From Ctena decussata (Eukaryota > Mollusca > Bivalvia > Lucinida > Lucinidae), in contig OZ022503.1 of the NCBI GenBank assembly GCA_963989385.1, positions 93,072,638 through 93,136,637 of the forward strand: 64,000 nt of DNA. The letters are read 5' to 3'. A model generated the notes under the pieces. The model did no database searches, had not been told where the DNA came from, and worked only from the letters and a program-made list of their open reading frames with translations. This document shows positions 20,949 to 32,415 of this stretch, piece after piece. The position numbers and the translations under genes were made by a program. The stretch's first letter is position 1. Every line of letters starts with the position of its first letter.

Positions 20949-22032
20949 CGGTCCCAAATTCTTTTAAAATTCATGATGTGGCTAAAATAGTAGTTGCGAA
21001 ACTCAAGCGAGACATAACACGGGTCGGTACGGAAAGTGCCAACTGTTTGCGATATTGTCTCCGCCTTTTGGCGACGCTCGGGGCGATCGCCAGTAAACGG
21101 ACAGAACAACGAAATAAAGAATAAAATGCGGGCCACGAGACCGGGTGGATCCTTACGTCAAGTGTAGTAAAAGATCCATGTTCACGATGTTCGCACACTT
21201 GCCTTTTTTTCTTTATTATTATCATTATGATTATTATCATTATTTTTTTTTTTTTTTTTTTGCAAAGATGTCTAAACACTGACGTTACGGGCTTGTCAAT
21301 GACCAGCCTTGAACCCGTACATATTAATGGATCAAACCATATATGGCTCCTGGGAAATTTAAAAATATATTGACTGTTTGAATAAGGAGAATGTGCGAGA
21401 AGGAAAGGAGGGATTGGGAAGTTGGTTGCATGAGCAAAAACAAGAAATAAATGAATAAATATAAGAAAAAAGAAAGAAAGAATATAAAAAGAACTTAAAA
21501 TATAGCCTGCTCAGCCTTTTATGAACGAAATTGTATTGGTGCCCATAAAAGAAATTTAAAAAAAAATCTGTATTGATCCCTTCATAAATTATTATTATCT
21601 TAAGAAGATATCGAGGCAGAGATTACGCTAATCCAGCTGCCAGGTAAGATACAGACCAGAGGTCCGGCTAAGGCGTCTTAGACATATGTCAGTGGAAATT
21701 AAAAAAAAAGGCTGTGGATTCGGATACGCAGCCTGGTCAAATTCTTTGCAGTTCGCAAGAAACAGATCGACAGTTCAAAGATTTTGAGCAAACATGGACC
21801 ACTCCGCTTAGTTTGGACAAAAATGTGCGCGTGACAATGGGTTCCTTTTCTAATGAAGATGGGAGAAATCATGATGAAAAACTGAACAGCCCACCATGAA
21901 TTAATACCGCTATTTAATATCACGCCTCCAGCGAGAGACTGAGGTCTCTTATACTAACCAAAAGAAAAAATGCAGAAACTTGAAATTCAGAAGAAACAGT
22001 TTCATTAGATTAGTATTTTCTCACGTGCAATT
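20949..22032. other. No gene seen
   Basis: Contains an ATT/T-rich low-complexity stretch (about 21207-21262) and A-rich patches (21440-21500). ORFs are short and unrecognised. Confidence 0.5.
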
Positions 22033-22118
22033 CCCAGCAGGCACACAACGTTGAATCGACCTTGATCTAACGTCGTGACGGCGTTGAATCAAGTTGAATC
22101 AAAATTGTGCACAGTGGG
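22033..22118. repeat. Short CAGCAGGCACACAACGTTG-type MITE
   Basis: CCCAGCAGGCACACAACGTT at the left and TTGTGCACAGTGGG at the right; internal GTTGAATC motifs. Same family as 12437-12905. Confidence 0.75.
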
Positions 22119-22154
22119 TAAGTTCCTGATTGTTTCCTTCTTTGACGTGAATCA

Positions 22155-22341
22155 TATATTGGCGTATTCGGCTGGGCGTTTCGTGCTTTACGATTCGTAG
22201 CGTGAAACATTTTTTCTATAGAAAAAGTGATCATGCTAATAATTGTAAAGTGTGAAATACCCAGTGCTTCACGATTCATAGCTTGAAGCATTTTTTCTAT
22301 AGATTCACGAGCACGAAATGCCCATCGAATACGCCCAAAGA
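22155..22341. repeat. Inverted-repeat MITE with GGCGTATTCG ends
   Basis: The left end TTGGCGTATTCGGCTGGGCG and right end ATGCCCATCGAATACGCCCA are imperfect complements. Inside are two direct copies of CATTTTTTCTATAGA next to CACGATTC or ACGATTCGTAG. Confidence 0.8.
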
Positions 22342-23004
22342 CGCCGACATCTACACTCCTACAGCAAGCCCCCAATAATGAGTCACCTAGCACATGCTTC
22401 TAAAAGATGTCGCCACTTTACCTTTAGTGGCGCAATGGAAAAGACAAAAGTAAGCCGATGATGGTTTCCTGCATTATAGGATGATGTCAGTCCGTATGAC
22501 CCGCAATAATGGTTATACCCAAACAGCACTCATTTGTTAAACATAAACAGAAAGATCATGAATTTTGACAGGCTGTTTTTAAAGATACCTCAGTGTTTTA
22601 ATTTTTTTATATACTGAATCCTCACGACAATGTCTCGGCCCCTAAGTGAATTATGACGTTTCTCATATTTTCAGAGTATAGTAGTCCAACACCTTTATTG
22701 GAACCGCTGGATGCTTTCTTCTAGCTGAATATAAGTTTCCCAGAAGCATTAATTGGAAAATGTTCAGAACAGCAGTATTTCTTGTTCGTATACTGTTGAT
22801 CTAAGATATATACCATGATCTTGATAATTGCGTGTCATTTGTCAGAATCAATTAACTTTTCATTCTTTATTGAATGAAAGTAATCGCAGAGAGATGAAAT
22901 ATTTTTTACGAACATTCAAATGGGAAACCTGCATTCAAATTGAATGAATAAATTTTGCGTAGAAAGTCTTTTAAGTTTGTAATTGCCTTTGGTATAACAT
23001 ACTA
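22342..23004. other. No gene seen
   Basis: AT-rich unique sequence without a supported exon. Confidence 0.5.
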
Positions 23005-24417
23005 CAGTGGACTCGACAGTATCGGATCGAGTTCAGTAAAACTCCTGTTTTATTGTATGTGAATGCTAAAAGTTTGCATGTTATGACACATAATAATTGC
23101 AAAATATCCCTTCTATCTGTCCATGTCAAAATATTTACGAAGTTTATTCCTTTAAGGGCAGATAACCTTACAAGATTTACAGGAGGGTCTTACGACAGTA
23201 ACGAATCAGGTGCGACAGTATCGGATCATATGATATTATTTTATAGGAAAGTTCCTCCGAGGCATTCTGCCAACCTTCTTAGCTTCAATAATTTTGATAC
23301 TAAATAGTTGGTCCTATTAAACTCTCAGAGACAACTTTACCGCCTTTCAACAATATTTTTCACATGGTTATTTCTGTTAAAGAAAAGTTGAATGTATACA
23401 CAAAAGTAAAAGCATGCCAAACACTCCTAACTCAGTAATCCCCTGCGTCCCATAGCACGGAACTACTCAAACAGTAAAGGTCTTAATCTGCCTTTGCAAA
23501 GTGTAGACCCTGATAAGACCGTAGTGTCTGATCAGGATCAACAAATTTACGGTGATTTTCCGCCTTAACATTGATATTTCAATGCAATCAGTGTATAAAC
23601 ACTGTATGGTCATTCAACGAGTTCTTCGGCATTAATCTGAGTCTACAAGTTCTTCGGCATTAACCTGAGTCTACACAGTGTACAGATGTCCATCCGATGA
23701 ACGCCAGTCATTATTGGGTTCACACACATGCGAGCTGCTCTCGAATGTTTCTTCAGAATGTTTAGCAGAAGCTTAGGTGTGCTACATAAAACCTTCATTA
23801 CCATTTGCTAGCGTCTGGGCGTGGGATAGGGGATATTTTAAAAAAAGGATGTTGTCTTAGTTGTATACTGATCTTCTTTGAAAGAAGACACAACAGCCAC
23901 TAGGGTTGTTGATTTATGCCTTGTTTTCAGCATCAGACCATACATCCAACATACAGTTTTCCAACTGAGGCCTGTATTTCAGTTCAAATTATATAATGAT
24001 CCGTTACTGTCGCACAGTGGTGCCCCTCTTTACAAGTCTTTAGTTTCATCAAATACTGGGGTGTTACAAAAATAATGACTGCTTGCCATTTTAGGGATTC
24101 CAGGACACATTATAAAGCAAAATTGGTTTCAATCGCCCAATGATAAACTAGTTGAAATAACCGAAATCTATTTGTGGGGTAATGAGCAACAGGCAAAATG
24201 CAAGCGCCGCTGAGGAGGGGCCAAGCTTTTCAACAACTCTGATTTGTTTCACAGCCGCAGATTTCGATCGAATTTTTCACCCTGCACTTTGCCATTGGAC
24301 TAGCTTGATGACTGCAATATAATGGTAAAAAAATATTTGCTTCATTTGTGAGAAAAATGGTTGATAACGTACGAGTGATCCGATACTGTCGATGATCCGA
24401 TACTGTCGAGTCCACTG
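23005..24417. mobile_element. Pogo/Tc1-mariner-like non-autonomous element, TA-flanked
   Basis: The 24 bp terminal inverted repeat starts CAGTGGACTCGACAGTATCG and is exact at both ends; TA lies at both flanks (23003-23004 and 24418-24419). The core GACAGTATCGGATCAT recurs as a subterminal repeat near 23215 (direct) and 24375 (inverted). No transposase ORF remains in 1.4 kb. CAGTG... ends with TA duplication fit the pogo branch; the family is an inference. Confidence 0.85.
23494..23545. repeat. Decayed hairpin family copy inside the pogo-like element
   Basis: TTTGCAAAGTGTAGACCCTG and GTCTGATCAGGATCAACAAA, same layout as 16598-16669 with a lost GC centre. Confidence 0.55.
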
Positions 24418-24514
24418 TAAGATTCTAATTCTTGGTATTTCCCTAGTATAATATCAAAAGATGGCCCTAAACGGGAGGTACCGACTGAAAAAAACAAAAA
24501 AAAAAAAAAACAAG

Positions 24515-24540
24515 AAAAAAACACACACACACACACACAA
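24515..24540. repeat. A-rich and (AC)n tract
   Basis: An A-rich run (about 24487-24524) is followed by nine ACs. Confidence 0.85.
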
Positions 24541-25406
24541 AGCTGAAGCCAATCTATACAGATTACTTTCGAATTTATAAGATTACTTTCCATCAAAAGT
24601 GAAATGTTAATTCTTGTTAAATGTGGACTTTGTCTCTAAGCAGAGTTAGAGACGACCACAGACCTTTGAGATGAAATACCACCGAAGGGGCATACTGTAA
24701 AATATGGTATGGTATGATGGATTGGTATGTGGTATAGTATGAAAATCTCATACAATACCACATATCATACCAAACGGCCATACCAAAAGTATTATTGACC
24801 TGTAGTTTAATCTCTTGTCTAGATCTGTAGTCTCTGAAAGTCAATTCTAGGTGATCTTGTTAACATTGTTGTCATGCATTTGATAATGATTGGTATAACT
24901 TGACAGCAAAAATAATGTATAATACTAACAACTTGTCTACTGTCATTGAACAACAGTGATTCTTTATTCAAATAGTGCAATATACTTCGATTTGTATAAT
25001 CGGTTCTTAACTATGAAACATGATTTCTTTCATAAACAGTAGTTTTAAGCGTTTTTTACGTGTCGATCTCCACCTCAGGAGTGCGAGGCATGCTTTCTGG
25101 ACATTGGTTTCCGCTACACTGTCTTGCACCAAGTACGCATATACTCTTTTTATCTAAGCAAACATAACAGATATTTTCGTTCTACGGTTTTAAATTTGTA
25201 TACATATTGCATATAATGCATTGTTGTACTTTTTGTTTTATATTTTCGTGTCCAATAGTTTGTTTGGAGGCCAACATGGTAGAATGGGTTTCAAGCTAAA
25301 TGGGATACCCCCTTGAATTATTGTCTAAATAAAATAAAAAATAAATAAATGTATAATGCTTAATAAATGTTGTTCACTTTCATTGATAGCACTAATAATT
25401 TTTAAA

Positions 25407-26041
25407 AGTAAAAGGTATGCAAAGACCAGGAACTGAAACAATCAAAATCCAAATCCAGCCCTCAAACCATAGTTGGAAACAACTAAGATTACAAATAATC
25501 AAGATACAGAGAACATATGGCCAACCGAGTGAGCAGCTTGTTCCCAAAAGGTGGCCACTCAGCAACCCAAACCGAACCAAAAATAATAAGAACATGCATA
25601 AGGTAAAACATCACAGAAACTCTGACACCAAAAACAGGCAACAGAGAACCACAACAGAACTACCGCCTTGGAACGGTCAGTAATGAATTACTGGGGGGCT
25701 TAAATCGATTTTACAGGCCCAACCTCACCCTCAGTTTCTGAAGTGATACAAAACATTTAGTTGGTTGTTCGGTTCGCATGATAACCCTCTAACTCGTCAA
25801 TGAATCATCACGGTAAACACATAAATCAAATTTCAACACCATGAAGAAGCAAAGACGAGGACTCAACAGATACAACGGGCCGTCTGACAGGTGGAGATCC
25901 CTGTCCTGCCAAACAACCCCACTGGAAATCTGAAGCAAAAGAAGGTCACCAGTTGAGCCCCGGTGGACCAAGCAACAGACAAAAAGGCTCCGGTCCCAAC
26001 CAACTAAAATATATAGCTTTAGGTCGGGGCCATCATAGAGT
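25407..26041 (-). mobile_element. 3' end of a reverse-transcriptase retroelement, copy 1
   Basis: About 635 bp nearly identical to 63265-63913 in the same orientation. It lies just downstream (minus strand) of the reverse-transcriptase ORF, so it is probably that element's 3' UTR. The second copy is cut off close to the ORF end, as 5'-truncated retroelement copies are. Confidence 0.8.
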
Positions 26042-26852
26042 CTGACGACCGATCCCCCGGTGTGCAATTAAAGAGTGCAGCAAAGTTATCAACCGTGATT
26101 GGGTTAATCACTAAGCATGCAGACTGTCGCATAACATTTAAATTATAGCCAATACGTTTGTGACGTATTATTATTTTTCGGAATTGATCAGAAAAATCAG
26201 TCCTACCCTTAATCTTTTTGAATTTGTATACTAAGTCACCATAAAATTCTGGTTCCGATAGGCCTTGGTGTAAAAGAAATTTTAATCCGACATCAAATTT
26301 TGAAACCAATTCATGGTGTCTGCGATAGAATTTAGAAAAAGCCTTTCTAAGCTTATGATACCGATAGCCCTGTTGAAGAAGTTTAGCAGTTAAACATTTA
26401 TTACGAGCATTAAAGTCATCTACATGACTACACACTCTAGCAAATCTTATAAGCTGAGAAATATACACTCCATAAGAGGGACGACGTGGAACGTCACCAT
26501 CCAAAAATGGAAAATTAACTATATCAAAGTCAAAGTCATCACGTTTATCATAAATTTTAGAAGATACAAAACCGTTAGAAATAGATAGATGTAAATCCAA
26601 AAAGGGGGCCTCGGTATCTGAAGTATTAGCTTTATTCAATTTAAGTTCAGGTGGGTAAATTTGGTTAACCATGCTTTCAAAATAAGGATTATCAATATTC
26701 AGAAGATCGTCTAAATATCTAGAGGTTGAGTTAAATGCCTCAATGATATCAGCTTGATTATCAACAGAAAGAGAAGTCATGAAATCTCTTTCATAACAAA
26801 ATAAAAGCTGTTGAAAGCTGTTTACTATCATTGCGCAGGAGTGATAAAGCAT
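26019..26852 (-). pseudogene. 5'-truncated reverse transcriptase, possibly Penelope-like
   Basis: The 277-residue frame joins the family at about LLFCYERDFM (residue 17; DNA near 26805), so the fingers and most of the palm are missing. The palm motif RYLDDLLNIDNPYF carries the Tyr-x-Asp-Asp catalytic signature. After it come EAPFLDLHLSISNG, SKIYDKRDDFDFDIVNFPFL and YGVYISQLIRFARVC, a conserved block of an RT group widespread in marine invertebrates. The frame then stays open to what looks like a natural stop (DSMMAPT). The first 16 residues come from the minisatellite it was inserted into. Penelope-like placement is tentative because the endonuclease region is absent. Confidence 0.75.
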
Positions 26853-27530
26853 AAATTTGATAAGTTGTTAACTATCATTTGACATCAGTAATAATGTATA
26901 ATGCTTGTAAAGTTGCTTACTATCACTTGGCGCCAGTTATACGGTATAATGTTAATAAATTGGTTACTGTCAGCTGACAGCAAAAAGAAGGAATAATGGT
27001 AAAAACTTGTATACTATCATTTGAAAGCAATAATAATTTACAATGCTGTCAACTTCTTTACTACCACTTGCTAGCAAGAATGATATATAAAGCATATACT
27101 GTTCACTATTATTTGACAGTAACAGTGTATAATACTGAAAAATTGCTAATGATCACTTGACAGCAGTTTTATGTAAAGTATATATGAATTGTTTAATGAA
27201 ATTAGACAAAAATGATAATATTCAATGCCAACATGTTATTTACTGTCATGGACAGCAGTGATGATGCATTATGGTTTTCAGTTGTTTGCTATCATTTGAT
27301 ATAAGTGATAATGCACAATGATTGTAAGTTTTTCCCATAACTTTACAGCAGTAATAGTATAAAGTGTTAATAAATTGTGTACTGTCACTTGACAATAGTT
27401 ATTATGTATAATGCTAATAACTTGTTTACCACCATTTTATAGCGGTAATAATTTTTAATGCTGATAGTCTGCTTACTGTCTCTTGCCAGCTTTTATAAAA
27501 TATTCAGCTTATAACTTTACATGTCGTCCG

Positions 27531-28051
27531 CAACTTTCTACGCCACCTGGGGTATTGTGTGAATTCTGTTGGATACGGTATTTGCGGCCGGCATAGAAAC
27601 TAACGGTGCTGATGGAAAATGTAAAAATGACCGCACTCTTTTACTTCCTATTTCAACAAAAATTATATCAACGAAATGCTGAATAATTGTATTTTTTCGG
27701 AATGAACACGGAAAATGATCATTTTATGAAAACAAGAGAAATATGCGGGCAAAACCTTTGATCAACGCAGTGCAAAAGGCATGGTTTACTATATATTCTA
27801 TACATTTTGAGGGTAGTCAACTTAAACTAAAAAATGACCGCGGTATTTCTTCTGCAATCTTTTAAAGAAATATATCAGGCTGTTCAAAATTTAATGCGGT
27901 TTTCAAAATGAACACGGAAAAATAGATTTGAATATAAGGAAAAATAAAATGAGAAGTTAAAGATGACTTGCCCATATCTCGTAGTGTATTTCATTACCTG
28001 TTTGATTCGCGAATATCGATTATCGATTTTCAGAGTGTGGCGTGGAAAGTT
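27531..28051. mobile_element. Inverted-repeat element inserted in the minisatellite
   Basis: Ends CAACTTTCTACGCCAC and GTGGCGTGGAAAGTT are near complements. Inside, a ~100 bp segment occurs twice (from AAAATGACCGCACTC near 27624 and AAAATGACCGCGGT near 27830, each ending with AATGAACACGGAAAA). No ORF. Confidence 0.65.
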
Positions 28052-28082
28052 ATCCATGTATTAATAATGTATAATGTTAGTA

Positions 28083-28883
28083 CGAGGATCGTCCAAAAAG
28101 TTCTGTCACTGGACTCATAACTTTGCTCACAGACTTGATAGCTTACCACGGTTTGCAACAATCAAAAGAACAATCTTTTATCTTTATACTGATATCAGGC
28201 AAATGGTGAAAACGTGCCAGCTGGTTTAGTTATAAGCTCAGATACAGACCTTATATTTGACACTGGCCTATTCTCACGATTTTTGTTTTTCTGCTGGCTT
28301 GCTTCATGCTGCATATCTCGTCAATTACATATCGCAGGATTCCGAAATTTTCAGGGTTGCTGTCCGTTGCATTTTGTGGGACACTACATAAAAATCAGCG
28401 ACTTCTGATTTTGATTGAGAAGACATTGTCATGATCTACTGCAGTAAATATATGCTTCAGAATTTGAAATATTATACGTTTATGAAGCTTTTGAACTTAG
28501 AACATGACCTAGTCGATTTTCGTATGGCGTTGTTTGCATAAAGTTGAGGTTACGAAATGCTGTAAACTCTTTAAAATGGACAGAATCACGTGGAGATTTT
28601 TTCGTTGTGTTTATTAGCACCTGAGATATCGTAGGCACCGGGCAGCGACAATAGACATCCCTTCATTGATCATTGCCGGAGTTGCATCTACTAATTTGCC
28701 AGTAGGGTGAGGGTACCCTTCTTTTGAAGCAGATTGTGAATGTTATGTCATTGATACAAGAATCAGTTTTTTACAGCTATGTGATAAAAAAAACAGGGTT
28801 TTTGTATGGTTTTTATTTTAGGTGAATAGCACTTTTCGTTTTCGAGATATAAGCCAGAGACAGAACTTTTTGGATGACCCTCG
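28083..28883. mobile_element. Mariner-like non-autonomous element, TA-flanked
   Basis: Terminal repeats CGAGGRTCRTCCAAAAAGTT continue with CTGTC at both ends, and TA lies at 28081-28082 and 28884-28885. At 801 bp it is shorter than autonomous mariners (about 1.3 kb), and no transposase frame is visible. Confidence 0.85.
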
Positions 28884-29218
28884 TAATTTGTTCACTATCA
28901 CTTGACAGCAGTCGGTGTAATGCTAATAACTATTTAGTTATCATCTGACAGCAGTGAAAATATTTAATGCTGATAAGTTGTTCACTTCTCTTGTAAGCTT
29001 TTATAATATATTCAGCTTATAACTTTACTTGCATTAATAATGTGTATAATGTATAATGTTAATAAGTTGTTCACCATCTCTTGACAGCAGAAATAATGCA
29101 CACTGCTAATATTTATTTGACTTTGACTATCATTTGACAGTAGTAATAATATCTTTTATCACATGACGTCGCTGTTATTCAGTGGATAACGTCGTGTCAT
29201 AGAAATCGAATGACCACA

Positions 29219-29542
29219 CACTGTAAAAAATCCGGAAATTTTACGGTAATATACCTGGAATCTGGCTGCCAGTTCATACACCGTCGTTATTTTTACGGGC
29301 GTCTGCCTGTAGATCATTTTTGGAAATTACAATATGATAGGGTTATGTTACCTGGCCGCACTCGAAAATACCTTTAAAGTGCTGAAGGGTTATAAGACCA
29401 AAACAATACCTGTCCTATTCTATCCTACTCTGCGTGAAGTTTCCTAAAAGTTTTACGGGCGCCCGTAAAAATAACGGGAAAAGGACTAGCAGCTGGTTGT
29501 CAGTTATTCTACCGTAAAATCTACGGATTTTTTTTTACAGTG
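29219..29542. repeat. MITE with CACTGTAAAAAA ends
   Basis: CACTGTAAAAAATCCGGAAA at the left and CTACGGATTTTTTTTTACAG at the right, with ACGGTAATA and ACCGTAAAATC inside. A second internal TTTTTACGGGCG / CGCCCGTAAAAA palindrome is present. Confidence 0.85.
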
Positions 29543-29792
29543 CACGTATAGTAACACTTTGACGCCTACACGTAACGCCATCGACAACGTCCGTGTCAAC
29601 AAGGCGTTTTCTTATTGAAATAATGTTCAGTTTGAAGGCGTTAAAATCCCATTTTAACCAGCTCTGTGCCAGAGGGCCACTTCAGTGACCACAAATAGTT
29701 CCAAGTCAAAATTACAATAAATGGCAATAATTATGAGGAAATGTGGTAGAGAATGTTTATGAAAATGTTAATCTTTGTCTTGGTTATTCATT

Positions 29793-30080
29793 TTATTGCG
29801 TTAAACCGAAAATAATGCTTTTAAAAGTTTTACTGTTTTGGTGACGTAACGTCCGGGATGTTTGGCGCCAGTAATGACGCGAGACGTCCCGCCATAGAGC
29901 AGGGTTGTTTGAAAAGTACTCTTCGCTGGTGTCCATAACAGTGAAGGTTGCTTCTTTCGGGACAGCCACACCTGTATATAAGCCCACACTTTCATCCATA
30001 TTTTCATACGCTAATAAAATTTGGTTAAATCTTACCCGGTGGTAAAAGTGAATGATAACGTAAATAGGCAAGTTCCGCAT
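29793..30080 (-). CDS. Possible terminal exon of an unrecognised gene
   Basis: A 95-residue minus-strand frame ends SKTFKSIIFGLTQ, and an AATAAA lies just past the stop. No family was recognised. The overlapping +1 frame is also open for 68 codons, which weakens the case. The neighbourhood is all transposon debris, and no partner exon was found. Listed only because of the composition and the polyadenylation-like signal. Confidence 0.15.
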   Translation of the reverse strand: MRNLPIYVIIHFYHRVRFNQILLAYENMDESVGLYTGVAVPKEATFTVMDTSEEYFSNNPALWRDVSRHYWRQTSRTLRHQNSKTFKSIIFGLTQ

Positions 30081-30145
30081 TCGTCAGCTTTTGTCAAAAT
30101 ACTAGCCTTACATTCACCTGTTCTTTCAGTCTGCATATGCGTCAT

Positions 30146-30183
30146 ATTATAATAATAATAATGATAACAATAATAATAATAGT

Positions 30184-30217
<34 letters not shown>

Positions 30218-30237
30218 GTTATTATTATTATTATTAG
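30146..30237. repeat. (ATA)n / (ATT)n microsatellite
   Basis: ATA units with interruptions turn into TTA units at 30220-30237. Confidence 0.95.
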
Positions 30238-30947
30238 AATGACACCTTGTTCCATAATTTGAAGAAACAAATCATCCTACTTTTATTTTCTGCACAGTCT
30301 CTAAAGTATGTAAGCTCGCACACAGATTATTATTAGAACTCGCATAAAAGATTTGAGTCCTTGCTAGCTGCCACTGCTCGATTTCTCGTCACAAAGCTCC
30401 AGGAATTACTTCGTACCATATGCATCTACTGGGCCCCCGAGTCATTCTGTGAGCCTTTGCTAGTTAACATAAGCAGAATAGACAGGCGCTGTAGTGCTAT
30501 GGCGCAAGAGGTCGAAGAATCACTTTCCCATCGGGCCAACGGCTGATCAGCCTAGCAGTAAATATACTTATTTCGAGTCAGAGAAGGCAAAATACATCGG
30601 AAGGACAGGGCTCCGTCTGTTGACTGCTGTACCTAACATACTGCGGGTCTTTGACGCCATCTGCGGCACGACCACAAGGCTTCAGGAAATTAAAACTTTA
30701 TATCTTTTATTCTTATTTGTCTATTTTATTTGTGTATTCGTTTTGCAAATTTGCACTGGATTTCAGTATCACAATTAATTCAATTAATTCAGTATCACAA
30801 TGAATGAGGTCACGCCAAAGTTCCACTCAATCTTTTTTCGGAGAAGTGATACTAGTTGTGGACGCATGCTGTAAGTCGCATCCTAGGAAATAACTTCTTC
30901 GGGCTGTACGTGCCCTGTCTGATCCAGGAATTATTTTGCCATGACTA
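30238..30947. other. No gene seen
   Basis: Short ORFs only (largest 94 codons) with no recognised domain. Confidence 0.5.
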
Positions 30948-31145
30948 GAGGAGCCCCAGTAGCTCAGCAGGTTAAGCGCTGGCTAGCTGATCTAGCGGTC
31001 CCGGGTTCGAGCCCCGCTGTAGGCGGGAATCTTTTCAATCGTAACGGGGTTCCATTGCGCACAACCTTTCATTATCAGCCACTCATTGTGTTAATATGAA
31101 TGAAATACTGTTAAAAAGGACGTAAAATCGCAAGCCATCTCTCCA
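30948..31145 (+). mobile_element. tRNA-derived SINE, family 1, best copy
   Basis: Head CCCAGTAGCTCAGCAGGTTA (A-box) and GGGTTCGAGCCCCG (B-box), then GGCGGGAATCTTTTCAATCG, AACGGGGTTCCATTGCGCAC and a body ending with AATACTGTTAAAAAGGACGT and AAATCGCAAGCCAT. The body is shared with 32276-32415. Confidence 0.85.
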
Positions 31146-32131
31146 CCGCAAGCCATTAACAGATGAACAATTCGACAAGGAGCAAATACAGGAGTTGTGT
31201 GTGCGAGTTGGCTGGTGGTGGGGGAAGGGGGCGGGAGTGGTGACTGGGGAGGCGGTGTGCAATAATCTGCTCTGGTCCCTTCTGGAAGACTGCCGAATTT
31301 TGCTCGATCGACGCACGCACTTCACGCGTGTGCAATTCTTAATATTTTGCAGCTCCCACCACCCTCCAACCCACACCCAATTATAATAAGTCTCCAAAGG
31401 AGGTCACTCTAAAATAAAAGTGCATATTGGATGGATAGAACTAGTCTTTTAACTAAATGATTTTTTCTGATATTCTCTATTGAAAAAAAAAATATTTTCT
31501 GAAAGAATCGCCCAAATCCCATGTTCTTCCATAATTTTTACAAAGGATAACAGCTCTTTTGAAACTTCCTCTAGGCTGCCCTGAAAAAAGAGCCGTTTCT
31601 AATATTGGGGCCTGATCGCAAAGGAAAACATTCTGCGCCTGGAGAAGAGATTTATTCCTCTTATTGTCGACTCCCGGTGAAAAGCGAGGCAAAAACACAA
31701 CTGCAGAGTCTCTCGCCATGAACGTGTACCCATTCACACTAAACACAGACGGAAAAATCACACATGTCAAACTATGTTTTAAGGATGCTACGAAACGAAA
31801 AGGTCGTAGTTACCAAACGACCTGATGACCATAACTATAACTCTAACTATGACTATAACTCTTTCTCGTTTCGAAACAGCCCGTTTTCGTTTCATAACAG
31901 CCCTTGTATACATGTGGTTTTAAAACCAGGGCTACAGATAAAAGAAAAATATACATGTTAAATGTAGTCTTGTGATCTTGGAAAAAAATGTTACAAGAAT
32001 GGCATGATTTCATAGTTAGGAGGAGCTGAAAAAATGGACTATTATTATATACTCGTACCCAGCTAGAGACAGCCAGCCCACAGTCTGCTGTCGGAGACAT
32101 AGCGACGGATACTCCCATGTCCTTACCCATC

Positions 32132-32132
<1 letters not shown>
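31146..32132. other. No gene seen
   Basis: Includes a GTGGTGGGGG / CCCACCACCC imperfect inverted pair (about 31211 and 31355) and AACTATAACTCTAACTATGA-type short repeats near 31832-31863. Confidence 0.5.

Positions 32133-32179
<47 letters not shown>
32133..32179. repeat. (GA)n microsatellite
   Basis: About 23 GA units without interruption. Confidence 0.97.
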
Positions 32180-32181
<2 letters not shown>

Positions 32182-32275
32182 AAGTTGATAATTCACCCGA
32201 TGACTCGATATGTTTCATGCACTATGTCACACGGCCTAAGAGCAGATATGGAGACCCGGAAGGTCAATAAACTAA

Positions 32276-32415
32276 GCCCTGGACCGAAGGCGGAATTCTT
32301 TCCAACCGCAAACGGGGTTCCAGTGCACACAGCTTTTCATTATCTATCGTCCTGAAATGACTGAAGTACTGTTAAAAGTAGATGAAATCGCAAGTTATTT
32401 GTCCAGCCAGATCAG
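32276..32415 (+). mobile_element. SINE family 1, 5'-truncated
   Basis: Starts in the post-B-box segment GGCGGAATTCTTTCCAACCG and continues through ACGGGGTTCCAGTGCACAC, ACTGTTAAAAG and GAAATCGCAAGTTAT. The tRNA head is missing. Confidence 0.75.

Larger units (their letters stand above)
24850..29150. repeat. Degenerate ~50 bp minisatellite split by insertions
   Basis: Units such as AAGTTGTTCACTATCACTTG, ACAGCAGTAATAATGTATAA and TGCTAATA occur at 24855-24985, 25350-25390, 26855-27520 and 28886-29150, with a remnant at 33160-33245. The gaps hold a retroelement fragment (25407-26815), an inverted-repeat element (27531-28051) and a mariner-like element (28083-28883). Confidence 0.85.

Noticed and set aside
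25417..26067. ORFs on both strands of the duplicated ~640 bp segment, repeated at 63.3-63.9 kb
   Set aside because: The segment is the 3' UTR of a retroelement; the frames are not conserved beyond DNA identity.
30951..31025. Genuine tRNA gene
   Set aside because: Same body and tail as three other loci; SINE family 1.
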